DNA of 64,000 nt from an uncultured Actinomycetes bacterium (GTDB taxonomy: Bacteria > Actinomycetota > Acidimicrobiia > Acidimicrobiales > RAAP-2): the NCBI GenBank assembly GCA_903871335.1, contig CAIQGE010000020.1:23701-87700 (forward strand). Direction: 5' to 3'. Shown piece after piece: positions 16,701-25,127 of this stretch. The notes under the pieces are model-generated. The model did not search any database. It worked only from the letters and a program-made list of their open reading frames with translations, and was not told the origin of the DNA. Position 1 is the first letter of the stretch; every line of letters begins with the position of its first letter. The position numbers were made by a program, and so were the translations under genes.

Positions 16701-17512
16701 TTGTCGGCGACGACGTCTTCGGGTGGGCGACGCGAGATGTGGAATTGCGTCTCGGTGTCACTGAAGCCCACGGATCGGTAGAGATCAATGGCGAAGTAGT
16801 CAGGGTCGGCGACCATGACCAAGGTGGAGGCTCGAAGTTCGTCGAGGCCGAAGCGACTCACGGTGTAGACCAGATTGGCCGCGAGTCCCTGACGGCGAAA
16901 ATCGGGGTGGGTTTCGACTGACTGAAAGCGCGCGAGTCCCGCTCCGGCGCGAAAGAGGCCCATCTGGCACGCGAGGCGCCCGTCGACGAACGCGCCGAAC
17001 CACTTTCCGTGACCCGCGGCGACGAGACGCCGATGGGACGTCGTCTTGTCGGACACGTAGGCGCGGTAGGAGACCGGTTCTAAGCCCATGTCATTGCACG
17101 CACAGCGCAGCTCGATGCTCTGCGCCCAGTCATCCTCGCTGACCAGGGGTCGGTACGTGGCCGCCGAATTGACCCGCGCCGGCGGCGTGACGGACTGCGT
17201 CGTCATGACCGTTGAGTACTCGACCTCGAGTCCCAGGTCGCGAAAACCTTGCAGTGACTCGTCATCAGCGCGAGTTTCGTTAATGCCGATGGCGATGTGG
17301 CGACTGGTCGGAAAGGCGTCGTGGAAGCGGTCCACCCAGGCCGATGCGCTCTCGCGCTCGGGGGCACGGTCGAGCAGCAGAAAATTGCCCCACCAAAAGG
17401 TCGGACTATGGGGACTGCGGACAATGATCGCGTCACCCTCATTGTTGACCTCACTGCCGCCGAGCCGCAAGATCGCGATGTCGGTCGCGTATCCGAGAGA
17501 ACGAAATTCCAT
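16697..17512 (-). CDS. GNAT-family N-acetyltransferase
   Basis: This 271-residue protein has its acetyl-CoA-binding GNAT core in the C-terminal half: ARFQSVETHPDFRRQGLAANLVYTVSRFGL carries the RxxGxA loop. DPDYFAIDLYRSVGFSDTE is the typical last motif. The N-terminal 120 residues are a second, diverged domain beginning FRSLGYATDIAILRLGG; double GNAT-like layouts are common in actinobacteria. The substrate is unknown. The start is ATG 17512. It lies 36 bases downstream of the SIP-type flavoprotein gene on the same strand, so an operon is likely. Confidence 0.85.
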   Translation of the reverse strand: MEFRSLGYATDIAILRLGGSEVNNEGDAIIVRSPHSPTFWWGNFLLLDRAPERESASAWVDRFHDAFPTSRHIAIGINETRADDESLQGFRDLGLEVEYSTVMTTQSVTPPARVNSAATYRPLVSEDDWAQSIELRCACNDMGLEPVSYRAYVSDKTTSHRRLVAAGHGKWFGAFVDGRLACQMGLFRAGAGLARFQSVETHPDFRRQGLAANLVYTVSRFGLDELRASTLVMVADPDYFAIDLYRSVGFSDTETQFHISRRPPEDVVADN

Positions 17513-17548
17513 GCTGACAGTGTGGCCGACGTTTGTGTCCGACGCCGA

Positions 17549-18322
17549 CTAGTCCTTGACCGGCTCACCGTGGTCGGCATTGCCGCGTCCGGCCCGCCAG
17601 AACGCCTTGAGTGAGATCTGCTCCTCGCTGAGACCGCGGTCGAGCAGCGCCACTTTCGCGGCGCGCACCGCCGAGAATTCACCGAAGAGGTAGGCGTGTC
17701 CCGTGTCGGGAGGAAAGGCGAAGGCCGCGAGGCCACTCATGAGCCCGGCGGGATCACTCGGCGCTCGGCCGTCGCGGTCGACGAAGATGCCCGTGACGCC
17801 GATTCCCTCGGGAAGATTCGGCGTGAGGGCGTCATTCGGGTCGGGAATCTCGACGATGAAGATCGCCCGTCCGGGCTCTTCGATGGCTTCGGCCATGCGG
17901 TAGAAGGCGCCGAGAGCGACGGTGCCTCCCACGAAGAGATGCCAGTCGGCGAGCGGGTCCAAGGGAATCTTGCCCCGGGGACCCACCACGTCAATGGTGC
18001 TGCCGACCTCGGCCTCACGAGCCCAATTGGCCCCAGGTCCGTCGTGCGTCGTGGCGATCCACAGCGTGAATTCCTTGGTCTCGGTGTTGACGGACCTCAC
18101 CGAGTACCGGCGACGTCGAATCTGACCGTCGTGTTCTCCGGCGTAGAGCATCACGTCCTGTCCGGGTTCGCCGGCGAGGGCCACGGCGTCCTCGTGGGCG
18201 AGGGTGATCGACCGAAGAGTCGGGGAGATGGTGTCATTCGCGACCACCGTGGCGACGGCGCTCGTGGCGCCCAGACGTGTGGCGAGTTCGACCGAGGAGG
18301 GATGGGGTGCGGGGGCGGACAT
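17549..18322 (-). CDS. Siderophore-interacting-type flavin reductase
   Basis: This 257-residue protein is of the SIP/ViuB family, which uses FAD and NAD(P)H to reduce ferric siderophores in the cytoplasm. Features: RRRYSVRSV (FAD-binding RxYS-type motif), WAREAEVGSTIDVVGPRGKI, HLFVGGTVALGAFYRM, and a C-terminal ISLKAFWRAGRGNADHGEP, close to the family ending. No siderophore transport genes are nearby, so the real substrate is open. It is divergent from ftsK, with a LexA-type palindrome in the 58-base space. Confidence 0.82.
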   Translation of the reverse strand: MSAPAPHPSSVELATRLGATSAVATVVANDTISPTLRSITLAHEDAVALAGEPGQDVMLYAGEHDGQIRRRRYSVRSVNTETKEFTLWIATTHDGPGANWAREAEVGSTIDVVGPRGKIPLDPLADWHLFVGGTVALGAFYRMAEAIEEPGRAIFIVEIPDPNDALTPNLPEGIGVTGIFVDRDGRAPSDPAGLMSGLAAFAFPPDTGHAYLFGEFSAVRAAKVALLDRGLSEEQISLKAFWRAGRGNADHGEPVKD

Positions 18323-18329
18323 GCGGCAA

Positions 18330-18335
18330 ATCCTA
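18330..18335 (-). promoter_or_regulatory. Predicted -10 box of the SIP-type gene
   Basis: On the minus strand TAGGAT lies seven bases before ATG 18322. Confidence 0.5.
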
Positions 18336-18350
18336 GGCAGTACCCGAAAA

Positions 18351-18366
18351 GCGAACTTGCGTTCGC
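18351..18366. promoter_or_regulatory. Candidate LexA (SOS) box upstream of ftsK
   Basis: GCGAACTTGCGTTCGC is a palindrome with perfect six-base arms, matching the actinobacterial CGAAC-N4-GTTCG consensus. It ends one base before the ftsK -10 box, where a bound repressor would block RNA polymerase. It also lies upstream of the divergent SIP-type gene. Confidence 0.7.
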
Positions 18367-18372
18367 TAACTT
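18367..18372 (+). promoter_or_regulatory. Predicted -10 box of ftsK
   Basis: TAACTT lies eight bases before GTG 18381 and directly follows the candidate LexA box. Confidence 0.5.
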
Positions 18373-18380
18373 GGACTGTC

Positions 18381-20762
18381 GTGGCGAACGCTCAACACAA
18401 GAAGAAGCCGACCTCGAGTCGCTCGAAGGCCGCTGCGAAGCCTTCGAGCGCGTCGGCGTCGGTGTGGACCCGCCACGCCCGAGATTTCTGGGTCCTCGGG
18501 CTCTTCGTGGTGGGCGTCTTTCTTCTCCTGGCGGAAGTGGGGGCCCTCGGGCCCGTCGGGCGCGGGATCGAGATCGCGCTCGCGACCACGTTTGGGCTGG
18601 CGCGCTGGGCGCTGCCCGTCCTGCTGGTGTCACTCGCCGGACTCCTGTTGTGGGGCAAGCTCGACACCGAACGAATGCGTCTGTTCGTCGGCATGGGCCT
18701 GGTGCTCGTGTCCCTCAGCGGCCTCGCGCATTTCGTCGGCGACGAGCCCGGCTATCACGCCACGCGACACTCGCTCTCGAGCGCCGGCGGCATCGTGGGT
18801 GTCGCGGTGGGCGGGGGACTGCACTCACTGATCGGAACGGCGGGCGCGCTCGTGGTGCTCGTGGCGCTGCTCATTCTCGCCGTCATTTTGCTCACCGGAC
18901 TGACGTTGCGGGCGCTCGTGACCGCGTTGGTTGCGGGATCCAAGGTCGCGCTGCGGCGCTTCGCGCTCTGGTGGCGCGCTCGACCGAAGCCCGAGCCCGT
19001 CGTCGAAACACCCACGGTGCCGGTCCTCGACGACGAACCCGAGCCCGAACCGGCGGTGCGCGTCGCACCTGTTCCCGTCGTCGTTGTTCCCGAGCCCGAC
19101 GAGGACGTGGAACCCATGATCGAATTCGACGAGTACGACGAGGGTGACGAGGGCAGCGATTCGGATATCTACAGCGAGTCCGACGACGACCCACCGCCCC
19201 CGCCGCCGCCCGCACCACGACCGGCGGCCGTCGGCGCCTCTCACCACTGGGACCTGCCGTCACTCGATCTCCTCCAGCGCGTCAAGGAACAACGCCAGGA
19301 TCGCACCGCCATTGACGCGGCCGGAGCGGAACTGGTGACCGCGCTCGCGGCCCACGGTGTGGAGACGACGTTGCTCGGCTACACCGTCGGACCAACGGTG
19401 ACGCGCTTTGAGCTGGAGTTGGGACCCGGCGTGAAGGTTGCTCGCGTGACATCACTGCACCGCGACATCGCCTACGCCATGGCGAGCCCCGACGTACGTA
19501 TTCTCGCGCCGATCCCGGGGCGTTCTGCCATTGGTGTCGAGGTGCCGAATCGGCAGCGAACCCTCGTGGCGCTCGGCGACTTGTTGGCGGCGGAGGACTC
19601 ACTCAAGGCGACGCACCCCCTCGACGTCCCGCTCGGTCGCGATATCTCGGGCAAGACGGTGATCGTGAATCTCGCCGAAATGCCCCACGTGCTGATTTCT
19701 GGTGCGACGGGCGCGGGAAAGAGTTCGTGCATCAACTCACTGATCACGTCGCTCGTCATGCGCGCCACGCCGGAACAACTGCGGCTCATCCTCGTGGACC
19801 CGAAGCGCGTCGAGCTCGGTCAGTACAACGACTTGCCTCACTTGCTCTCACCGGTCGTCGTCGACCCGAAGAAGGCGGCCGGCGCCCTGGCGTGGGCGGT
19901 CAAGGAGATGGAGCGTCGTTACGACATCCTCGCCGAGCACGGAGTGCGCGACATCACGAGCTACCAGATGCTGCTCGCGAGTGGTGAGATCGTGCCGCCG
20001 ACAACCGTGCGCCAGGCGGTCGCGGACGCGGTCGAGCGAGCGTCGGGTCTCGAGACGGAGATCGAACCACCCAAGGGTCCCGAAGATCTGCCCTACATCG
20101 TCATCGTGGTCGACGAGCTCAATGACCTGATGATGGTGGCGGCCCGGGACGTCGAAGAATCGGTCGTGCGCATCGCGCAGATGGCTCGCGCGGTCGGAAT
20201 CCACTTGGTGCTCGCCACCCAGCGCCCGAGCGTCGACGTCATCACCGGCGTCATCAAGGCGAATATTCCCAGTCGCATGGCCTTTGCCGTCTCCTCTCTC
20301 GCCGATTCGCGCGTCATCTTGGACCAGGCCGGTGCCGAACGCCTCATCGGCAAGGGTGACATGTTGTTGCTGACGGCGTCGAGCAACGTGGCGCGTCGAC
20401 TCCAGTCGCCGTGGGTGAGCGAAGAAGAGGTCCGCCGGGTCGTCACGCAGTGGCGCTCGCAGGGTGGCACCACGGAGACCGTGGTCGCCCTCGACCTGCC
20501 GAATGAGAGCGGTTCGGTCACGGGCGCCAGTGGAAATGACGACGACGACACCGTCCTCGTTGAGGCTCGTCGCCTGGTGCTGTCGACCCAGTCCGGATCG
20601 ACCTCGATGCTCCAGCGCAAGCTCCGCGTTGGCTTCGCGCGGGCCGGTCGCCTGATGGATCAATTGGAAGAAGAAGGCATCGTCGCCCCGGGCGAGGGGT
20701 CCAAGGCCCGAAAGGTGCTCTACACCCTCGAGGACTACGAGCGGCTGCATCCCTCGGCGTAG
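18381..20762 (+). CDS. ftsK: DNA translocase FtsK/SpoIIIE
   Basis: This 793-residue FtsK pumps the chromosome terminus through the closing septum. It has four or five N-terminal membrane helices (about residues 30-180), then an acidic, proline-rich linker (about 210-290). The motor carries Walker A GATGAGKSSCINSL and Walker B YIVIVVDELNDLMMV. A winged-helix gamma domain ends the protein (SGSTSMLQRKLRVGFARAGRLMDQLE), which reads KOPS-type DNA signals. The linker is short compared with E. coli FtsK. GTG 18381 lies beyond the divergent gene and next to the promoter. Confidence 0.94.
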   Translation: MANAQHKKKPTSSRSKAAAKPSSASASVWTRHARDFWVLGLFVVGVFLLLAEVGALGPVGRGIEIALATTFGLARWALPVLLVSLAGLLLWGKLDTERMRLFVGMGLVLVSLSGLAHFVGDEPGYHATRHSLSSAGGIVGVAVGGGLHSLIGTAGALVVLVALLILAVILLTGLTLRALVTALVAGSKVALRRFALWWRARPKPEPVVETPTVPVLDDEPEPEPAVRVAPVPVVVVPEPDEDVEPMIEFDEYDEGDEGSDSDIYSESDDDPPPPPPPAPRPAAVGASHHWDLPSLDLLQRVKEQRQDRTAIDAAGAELVTALAAHGVETTLLGYTVGPTVTRFELELGPGVKVARVTSLHRDIAYAMASPDVRILAPIPGRSAIGVEVPNRQRTLVALGDLLAAEDSLKATHPLDVPLGRDISGKTVIVNLAEMPHVLISGATGAGKSSCINSLITSLVMRATPEQLRLILVDPKRVELGQYNDLPHLLSPVVVDPKKAAGALAWAVKEMERRYDILAEHGVRDITSYQMLLASGEIVPPTTVRQAVADAVERASGLETEIEPPKGPEDLPYIVIVVDELNDLMMVAARDVEESVVRIAQMARAVGIHLVLATQRPSVDVITGVIKANIPSRMAFAVSSLADSRVILDQAGAERLIGKGDMLLLTASSNVARRLQSPWVSEEEVRRVVTQWRSQGGTTETVVALDLPNESGSVTGASGNDDDDTVLVEARRLVLSTQSGSTSMLQRKLRVGFARAGRLMDQLEEEGIVAPGEGSKARKVLYTLEDYERLHPSA

Positions 20763-20765
20763 CCT
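20760..20765 (+). promoter_or_regulatory. Possible -10 box of the carboxypeptidase gene
   Basis: TAGCCT lies six bases before GTG 20772. Its first three bases are also the ftsK stop codon, so the match could be partly chance. Confidence 0.3.
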
Positions 20766-20771
20766 GACCGG

Positions 20772-21992
20772 GTGGCGAAGCACCAGCGAACAACAACGTC
20801 GCCGTGGCGTTGGGTGATGTCGGGGGCGGTGGCCGTCGCTCTCGTGGCCGCCTCGGGCCTCTATCTCGCGTCGCGACTGCCACCCATCTCGACTTACGCG
20901 AATGTGGCGATTCGTCCGACCGTGGCGGTACTTCCCGTCGGTACCGCCGGTTCCTTCGTCTTTCCGTCCCAGGGCAGCGCGGCGGTGTCAATTCCCGACG
21001 CGCAAGTTCGCGCGACGACCAGCGGGCAACCCGAAGTCCCGATCGCGTCACTCACCAAAATGATGACGGCCGAAGTGGCCCTCGAACTCCTGCCACTCTC
21101 GCTCGGTCAACTCGGCCCGTGCCTGCGCGTGACCCCCGATGACGTGGCGGAATACGTGCACGACCGGGCGACGGATCAGTCCACCGTGCGAGTCGTCGTT
21201 GGTGATCAGCTCTGTGAGCGACAACTACTGGACGGCCTCTTCGTTCACTCGGCCAGTAATTACGCGACGATGCTCGTGCGCCTCACGGGACTGTCGATGA
21301 GTTCCTTCATCGACCAAATGAATCACACCGCCATCGTGCTCAGCATGAATCACACCACCTACGCGGACGTCTCCGGGTACGACCCGGCGTCCGTGTCCAC
21401 GGCGCTCGACCAGTTGCGACTCGCCGAGCACGTGATGCAGTGGCCGGTGGTGGCGAACATCGTGCAGCAAACGGCTGTCACGCTCCCAGGGGCCGGAACA
21501 GTGGGCACCTACACCCCGCTCCTGGGTGAGAACGGAGTGGTCGGCATCAAATCGGGTCGCACCTCGCAGGCCGGGGGCTGTGACGCGCTGGCTCTTCGTC
21601 GCACCGTCAACGGCACGACGTTCCTCACCTTCGCCGTCGTGCTGTCGCAACACGGCGGCGACGTTCTGACTGCGGCCGGGAACGCGGCCTACGCCTTGGC
21701 CGACTCCGCGGCCGCGCAGGTCGTGGGTCGCACCTGGGTGAAGGGTCAACGGGTGGGTAACGTCGGGTGGGCCGGTTACACGCAGCCCCTGGTCGTGGGC
21801 GCGACGGTGAGCGCGCTGTGGCTGGCGTCGCAGAGCGAATCGGCGAGTTACGGGCCGCTCGCGCCCGCGACGCACTACGCGAAAGGTGACGTGGTCGGCA
21901 CCTTGATCCTGAGTGGTCCCGCACCGCGCGTCGTGTCCTTGGTCGCCGGTGGCGACGTCTCCCCGCCGTCGTGGTGGGAGCGTTTACGCTGA
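20772..21992 (+). CDS. D-alanyl-D-alanine carboxypeptidase (S11 family)
   Basis: This 406-residue exported penicillin-binding-type enzyme trims the terminal D-Ala from peptidoglycan stem peptides. One N-terminal membrane anchor is seen (VMSGAVAVALVAASGLYLA). Active-site motifs are in the right order: SxxK in PIASLTKMMTA, SxN in HSASNYATML and KSG in VVGIKSGRTS. The C-terminal 100 residues form a beta-rich part. GTG 20772 starts nine bases after ftsK. Confidence 0.88.
   Translation: MAKHQRTTTSPWRWVMSGAVAVALVAASGLYLASRLPPISTYANVAIRPTVAVLPVGTAGSFVFPSQGSAAVSIPDAQVRATTSGQPEVPIASLTKMMTAEVALELLPLSLGQLGPCLRVTPDDVAEYVHDRATDQSTVRVVVGDQLCERQLLDGLFVHSASNYATMLVRLTGLSMSSFIDQMNHTAIVLSMNHTTYADVSGYDPASVSTALDQLRLAEHVMQWPVVANIVQQTAVTLPGAGTVGTYTPLLGENGVVGIKSGRTSQAGGCDALALRRTVNGTTFLTFAVVLSQHGGDVLTAAGNAAYALADSAAAQVVGRTWVKGQRVGNVGWAGYTQPLVVGATVSALWLASQSESASYGPLAPATHYAKGDVVGTLILSGPAPRVVSLVAGGDVSPPSWWERLR
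21985..21990 (+). promoter_or_regulatory. Possible -10 box of thrB
   Basis: TACGCT lies six bases before ATG 21997. It sits inside the last codons of the carboxypeptidase gene, so it would be an internal promoter. Confidence 0.35.
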
Positions 21993-21996
21993 CGTG

Positions 21997-22848
21997 ATGC
22001 GAGTTCGCGTTCCCGCCAGCACAGCCAATCTCGGACCGGGTTTTGACGCCCTCGGTCTCGCCCTCTCCTTGTACGTCGAGGTCACCCTCACCCCCGCCGA
22101 CGAACTCACGGTCACGAGCGAGGGTTTCGGCGCCGGCCTCTTCGATGACGACCGACACCTCGGCGTGCGCGTGGCGCGCGACGTGCTCGGTCACACGAAA
22201 TTCGCGCTCCACGTGAACTCCCAGATTCCTCTGGCGCGCGGTCTTGGTTCTTCGGCCTCCCTGGCCCTCGCCGCGGCCGCGGCCGCCGGGTCCCGTGATC
22301 CACTCGCCGTCGCCATTGCGCGCGACGGACACGCCGAGAACGCCGCCGCGTCCTTCTACGGCGGGCTCGTGGTGGCGACGTTGGCGCACGGCAATGCGCT
22401 CGTGGAGCCACTGCCGCTCGATGAGACTCTGCGCTTCGTCGTCGTGATCCCCGATCAGGAACTCGCGACGGAAGAAGCGCGGGAGGTCCTGCCGGCCTCC
22501 GTCGCGTTCACCGACGCGGTCTTCAATCTTTCGCGGGTCGGACTCGTTCTCGCCGGACTGGCCGACGCCACCCGACTGCGGCCAGAAGCAATGGAGGACC
22601 GGTTGCACCAGCGCTACCGCGCGAGCCTGTTCCCGCACGCCGAGACCATTCTCACGGGTCTTCGCGAGGGTGGCGCTCTCGCCTCGTGCTGGTCCGGTGC
22701 GGGTTCCACCCTGCTCGGGGTCGCCACTGCAGAAACGGCCGCCGACGTGGCCGCGTGCGCGACGTCACTCATTTCGTCACTGTCGGTGCCGGGAACGGTC
22801 CTCGTCCTCGAAGCCGACCGCGACGGTATGACCACGTACACGGAGTGA
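21997..22848 (+). CDS. thrB: Homoserine kinase
   Basis: This 283-residue GHMP kinase phosphorylates homoserine on the way to threonine. It begins MRVRVPASTANLGPGFDALGLAL, the typical ThrB start. The ATP loop is PLARGLGSSASLALAAAAA, and the third GHMP motif is ASCWSGAGSTLLG. ATG 21997 is chosen because upstream residues of the frame overlap the carboxypeptidase. No thrA or thrC is in the window. The stop overlaps the EamA exporter start. Confidence 0.93.
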   Translation: MRVRVPASTANLGPGFDALGLALSLYVEVTLTPADELTVTSEGFGAGLFDDDRHLGVRVARDVLGHTKFALHVNSQIPLARGLGSSASLALAAAAAAGSRDPLAVAIARDGHAENAAASFYGGLVVATLAHGNALVEPLPLDETLRFVVVIPDQELATEEAREVLPASVAFTDAVFNLSRVGLVLAGLADATRLRPEAMEDRLHQRYRASLFPHAETILTGLREGGALASCWSGAGSTLLGVATAETAADVAACATSLISSLSVPGTVLVLEADRDGMTTYTE

Positions 22849-23726
22849 AGTTCGCGCGCCTCGCCGAGCCCCCGAAGAGTGCCTTCGGTGCCGCGGGCCT
22901 CGTCCTCTTCGGCGCCTTCTCGATTCAGTGGGCCGCCGCTCTCGCGGTGCCGACCTTTCCGGCCGTGGGTGCGCTCGCGGTGTCCGGATGGCGCTTTTTG
23001 ACCGGAGCGGTCATCCTGATCGCGCTCGTGCGACCGAAGGTGCGGGCGTGGGGGACAGGGGAGTGGCGGGCCGCCGTGTTGCTCGGCGTCTCCACCGCGG
23101 TCATGAACCTCACCTTCTTTCAAGCCATCGCGCGCATTCCGCTCGGGACCGCGGTCGCCATTGAGTTCATGGGACCCTTCGTCGTCGCGGCGCTCGGGCA
23201 CAAGAGTTGGCGGCACCTCGCGTTCATTCTCTTAGCCGCCGGTGGGGTGGTGGCCCTGTGTCGCCCGGGTGGGAACCTCGACCTCGTCGGGGTCCTCTTC
23301 GCCCTCCTCGCGGCCGTCAGCTACGGCGCCTACGCGTACTCTTCGCACCACGTCGGGGGCGCGACGGAGGGCTTCGAGGGTCTCGCGGTCGCCATGGGTG
23401 TCGCCGCTGCCTTGACCTTTGTTTTCGTGGTGCCGAGCATCGGCCACGTCGCGAGTCACCCGAGTCTTCTCGTGAGATTCATCTGTATGGGACTCCTCGC
23501 CACGGTCTTCGGCTTTGCCGCCGAGATGCAGGCCCTCCGTCGTCTCCCGCCACCGATCGTCGGAGTGCTCCTAGCCTTCGACCCGGCGGTCGCGTTCTTG
23601 TCGGGCTTCGTCTTCCTCGGCCAGGGCGTCAGCGCGCTCGATCTGTTGGGCCTCGCACTCGTGGTGATAGGTGGCATCGGGGTGACGATGGACGCTGACG
23701 ATTCAGTGATCGAAGTGGCTCGGTAG
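22845..23726 (+). CDS. EamA-family exporter, RhtA-like
   Basis: This 293-residue polytopic protein has ten hydrophobic segments in two EamA repeats (WRFLTGAVILIALV early; ALDLLGLALVVIGGIGVTM at the end). PLGTAVAIEFMGPFVVAALG and LRRLPPPIVGVLLAFDPAVAFLSGF resemble RhtA, which exports threonine and homoserine. The GTG start overlaps the thrB stop (GTGA), so it is translationally tied to homoserine kinase; that fits a safety valve for homoserine or threonine. The substrate is inferred from context only. Confidence 0.8.
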   Translation: MKFARLAEPPKSAFGAAGLVLFGAFSIQWAAALAVPTFPAVGALAVSGWRFLTGAVILIALVRPKVRAWGTGEWRAAVLLGVSTAVMNLTFFQAIARIPLGTAVAIEFMGPFVVAALGHKSWRHLAFILLAAGGVVALCRPGGNLDLVGVLFALLAAVSYGAYAYSSHHVGGATEGFEGLAVAMGVAAALTFVFVVPSIGHVASHPSLLVRFICMGLLATVFGFAAEMQALRRLPPPIVGVLLAFDPAVAFLSGFVFLGQGVSALDLLGLALVVIGGIGVTMDADDSVIEVAR

Positions 23727-23729
23727 GCT
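23724..23729 (+). promoter_or_regulatory. Possible -10 box of miaB
   Basis: TAGGCT lies six bases before GTG 23736; the first three bases double as the stop of the EamA gene. Confidence 0.35.
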
Positions 23730-23735
23730 GAATCG

Positions 23736-25127
23736 GTGGATTCGCCCCGTACCTTTGCCATCCGCACCTTCGGCTGCCAGATGAACGAGCACGACTCGGA
23801 ACGTCTGGCCGGCATGTTGGCCGCGGACGGTCTGGTTCCCGCCGTCAACGACGAGGACGCCGACGTCATTGTCCTCAACACCTGCTGCATCAGAGAGAAC
23901 GCCGACAACCGTCTCTACGGCACCCTCGGGCACTTAAAGGCCCTGAAGGACGAACGCCCGGATCTCCAGATCGCGGTGGGCGGGTGTCTCGCCCAAAAGG
24001 ACCGCGACAGCATTCTGCAGCGCGCCGGGTGGGTCGACGTGGTCTTCGGCACCCACAATCTTGGTAGCGCCCCCGGACTCCTGCGCCGGGCCCGCAGTGA
24101 GGGCCCCCAGATCGAGATCCTGGATGCGCCCGACCCCGAGTCCGTCGCTGACATGGTGCCGGCGCTCAACGCGGTGCGCGAAGTGCCGTGGGCCGCGTGG
24201 ATGACGATTCAAACGGGGTGCAACAACTCGTGTGCCTTCTGCATCGTGCCCTCGGTGCGCGGCGAAGAGATCTCCCGTCCCTTCGAGGACTTAGTCGTCG
24301 AAGCACGCACCCTCGCGCAGCAGGGCGTGACCGAGATCACCCTGCTCGGCCAGAACGTCAACTCCTATGGTCGCGACCTCACCAAACGCCGCCCGCTGTT
24401 CGCCGACCTGCTGCGTGCGGTGGGCGCCGTCGACGGTATTGAGCGCGTTCGCTTCACCAGTCCGCACCCGAAGGACCTGCGTCCCGAAACAATCGCCGCG
24501 ATGGCCGAGACCGACGCCGTGTGCAATCAGTTACACCTGCCGATCCAGTCTGGATCCAACCAAGTGCTCACCGCCATGCGCCGCGGGTATACGGCCGATC
24601 GCTACCTCGAGAAATTGGCCGCCGCGCGCGCGGCGATTCCGGACCTCGCGGTCACGACGGACCTGATCGTTGGTTTCCCGGGGGAGACCGAAGCCCAGTT
24701 CGAAGAGACGCTCGCGGTGGCGGCCGAGGCCCAGTTCGACAGCGCCTACACCTTTATCTTCTCGCCGCGTCCCGGCACGCGTGCGGCCGAGATGACCGAG
24801 AGTTTCATTCCCGAGGACGTGATCTCCGACCGCTTCGCGCGTTTGTGTGACGTGATTGATCGTTCGGGACTCTTGAAGCACGAGGCGCGCGTGGGCGTGA
24901 TCGAAGAAGTGCTCATTGAAGGGCCGTCGCGTCGCGACCCCGACGTTCTCGCCGGACGCACGCGTCAGGGCAAGCTCGTGCACTTCAGTCCACCCGAGGG
25001 TGGGCTGCGCGCTGGCGCTCTCGCCACCGTGCGCATCCACCACGGTGCCCCGCACCACCTCCTCGGCACGCACGTCGAGACGTTGCGCGGACCCCGCCAC
25101 AAGGTGCGCATCCCCGTCCTCTCGTGA
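23736..25127 (+). CDS. miaB: tRNA-2-methylthio-N6-dimethylallyladenosine synthase MiaB
   Basis: This 463-residue radical-SAM methylthiotransferase acts on A37 of tRNAs already modified by MiaA. The N-terminal domain has the three auxiliary-cluster cysteines (FGCQMNEHDSE, NTCCIRENA, GGCLAQ). The radical-SAM cysteines are in GCNNSCAFCIVP, and a C-terminal TRAM-like RNA-binding domain contains EGPSRRDPDVLAGRTRQGKLVHF. The miaA start overlaps its stop, so both steps of ms2i6A formation are coupled. Confidence 0.95.
   Translation: MDSPRTFAIRTFGCQMNEHDSERLAGMLAADGLVPAVNDEDADVIVLNTCCIRENADNRLYGTLGHLKALKDERPDLQIAVGGCLAQKDRDSILQRAGWVDVVFGTHNLGSAPGLLRRARSEGPQIEILDAPDPESVADMVPALNAVREVPWAAWMTIQTGCNNSCAFCIVPSVRGEEISRPFEDLVVEARTLAQQGVTEITLLGQNVNSYGRDLTKRRPLFADLLRAVGAVDGIERVRFTSPHPKDLRPETIAAMAETDAVCNQLHLPIQSGSNQVLTAMRRGYTADRYLEKLAAARAAIPDLAVTTDLIVGFPGETEAQFEETLAVAAEAQFDSAYTFIFSPRPGTRAAEMTESFIPEDVISDRFARLCDVIDRSGLLKHEARVGVIEEVLIEGPSRRDPDVLAGRTRQGKLVHFSPPEGGLRAGALATVRIHHGAPHHLLGTHVETLRGPRHKVRIPVLS

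Noticed and set aside
17696..19147. A 483-residue open frame on the plus strand
   Set aside because: It runs antisense to the SIP-type gene and out of frame through ftsK; Arg/Ala-rich with no domain.
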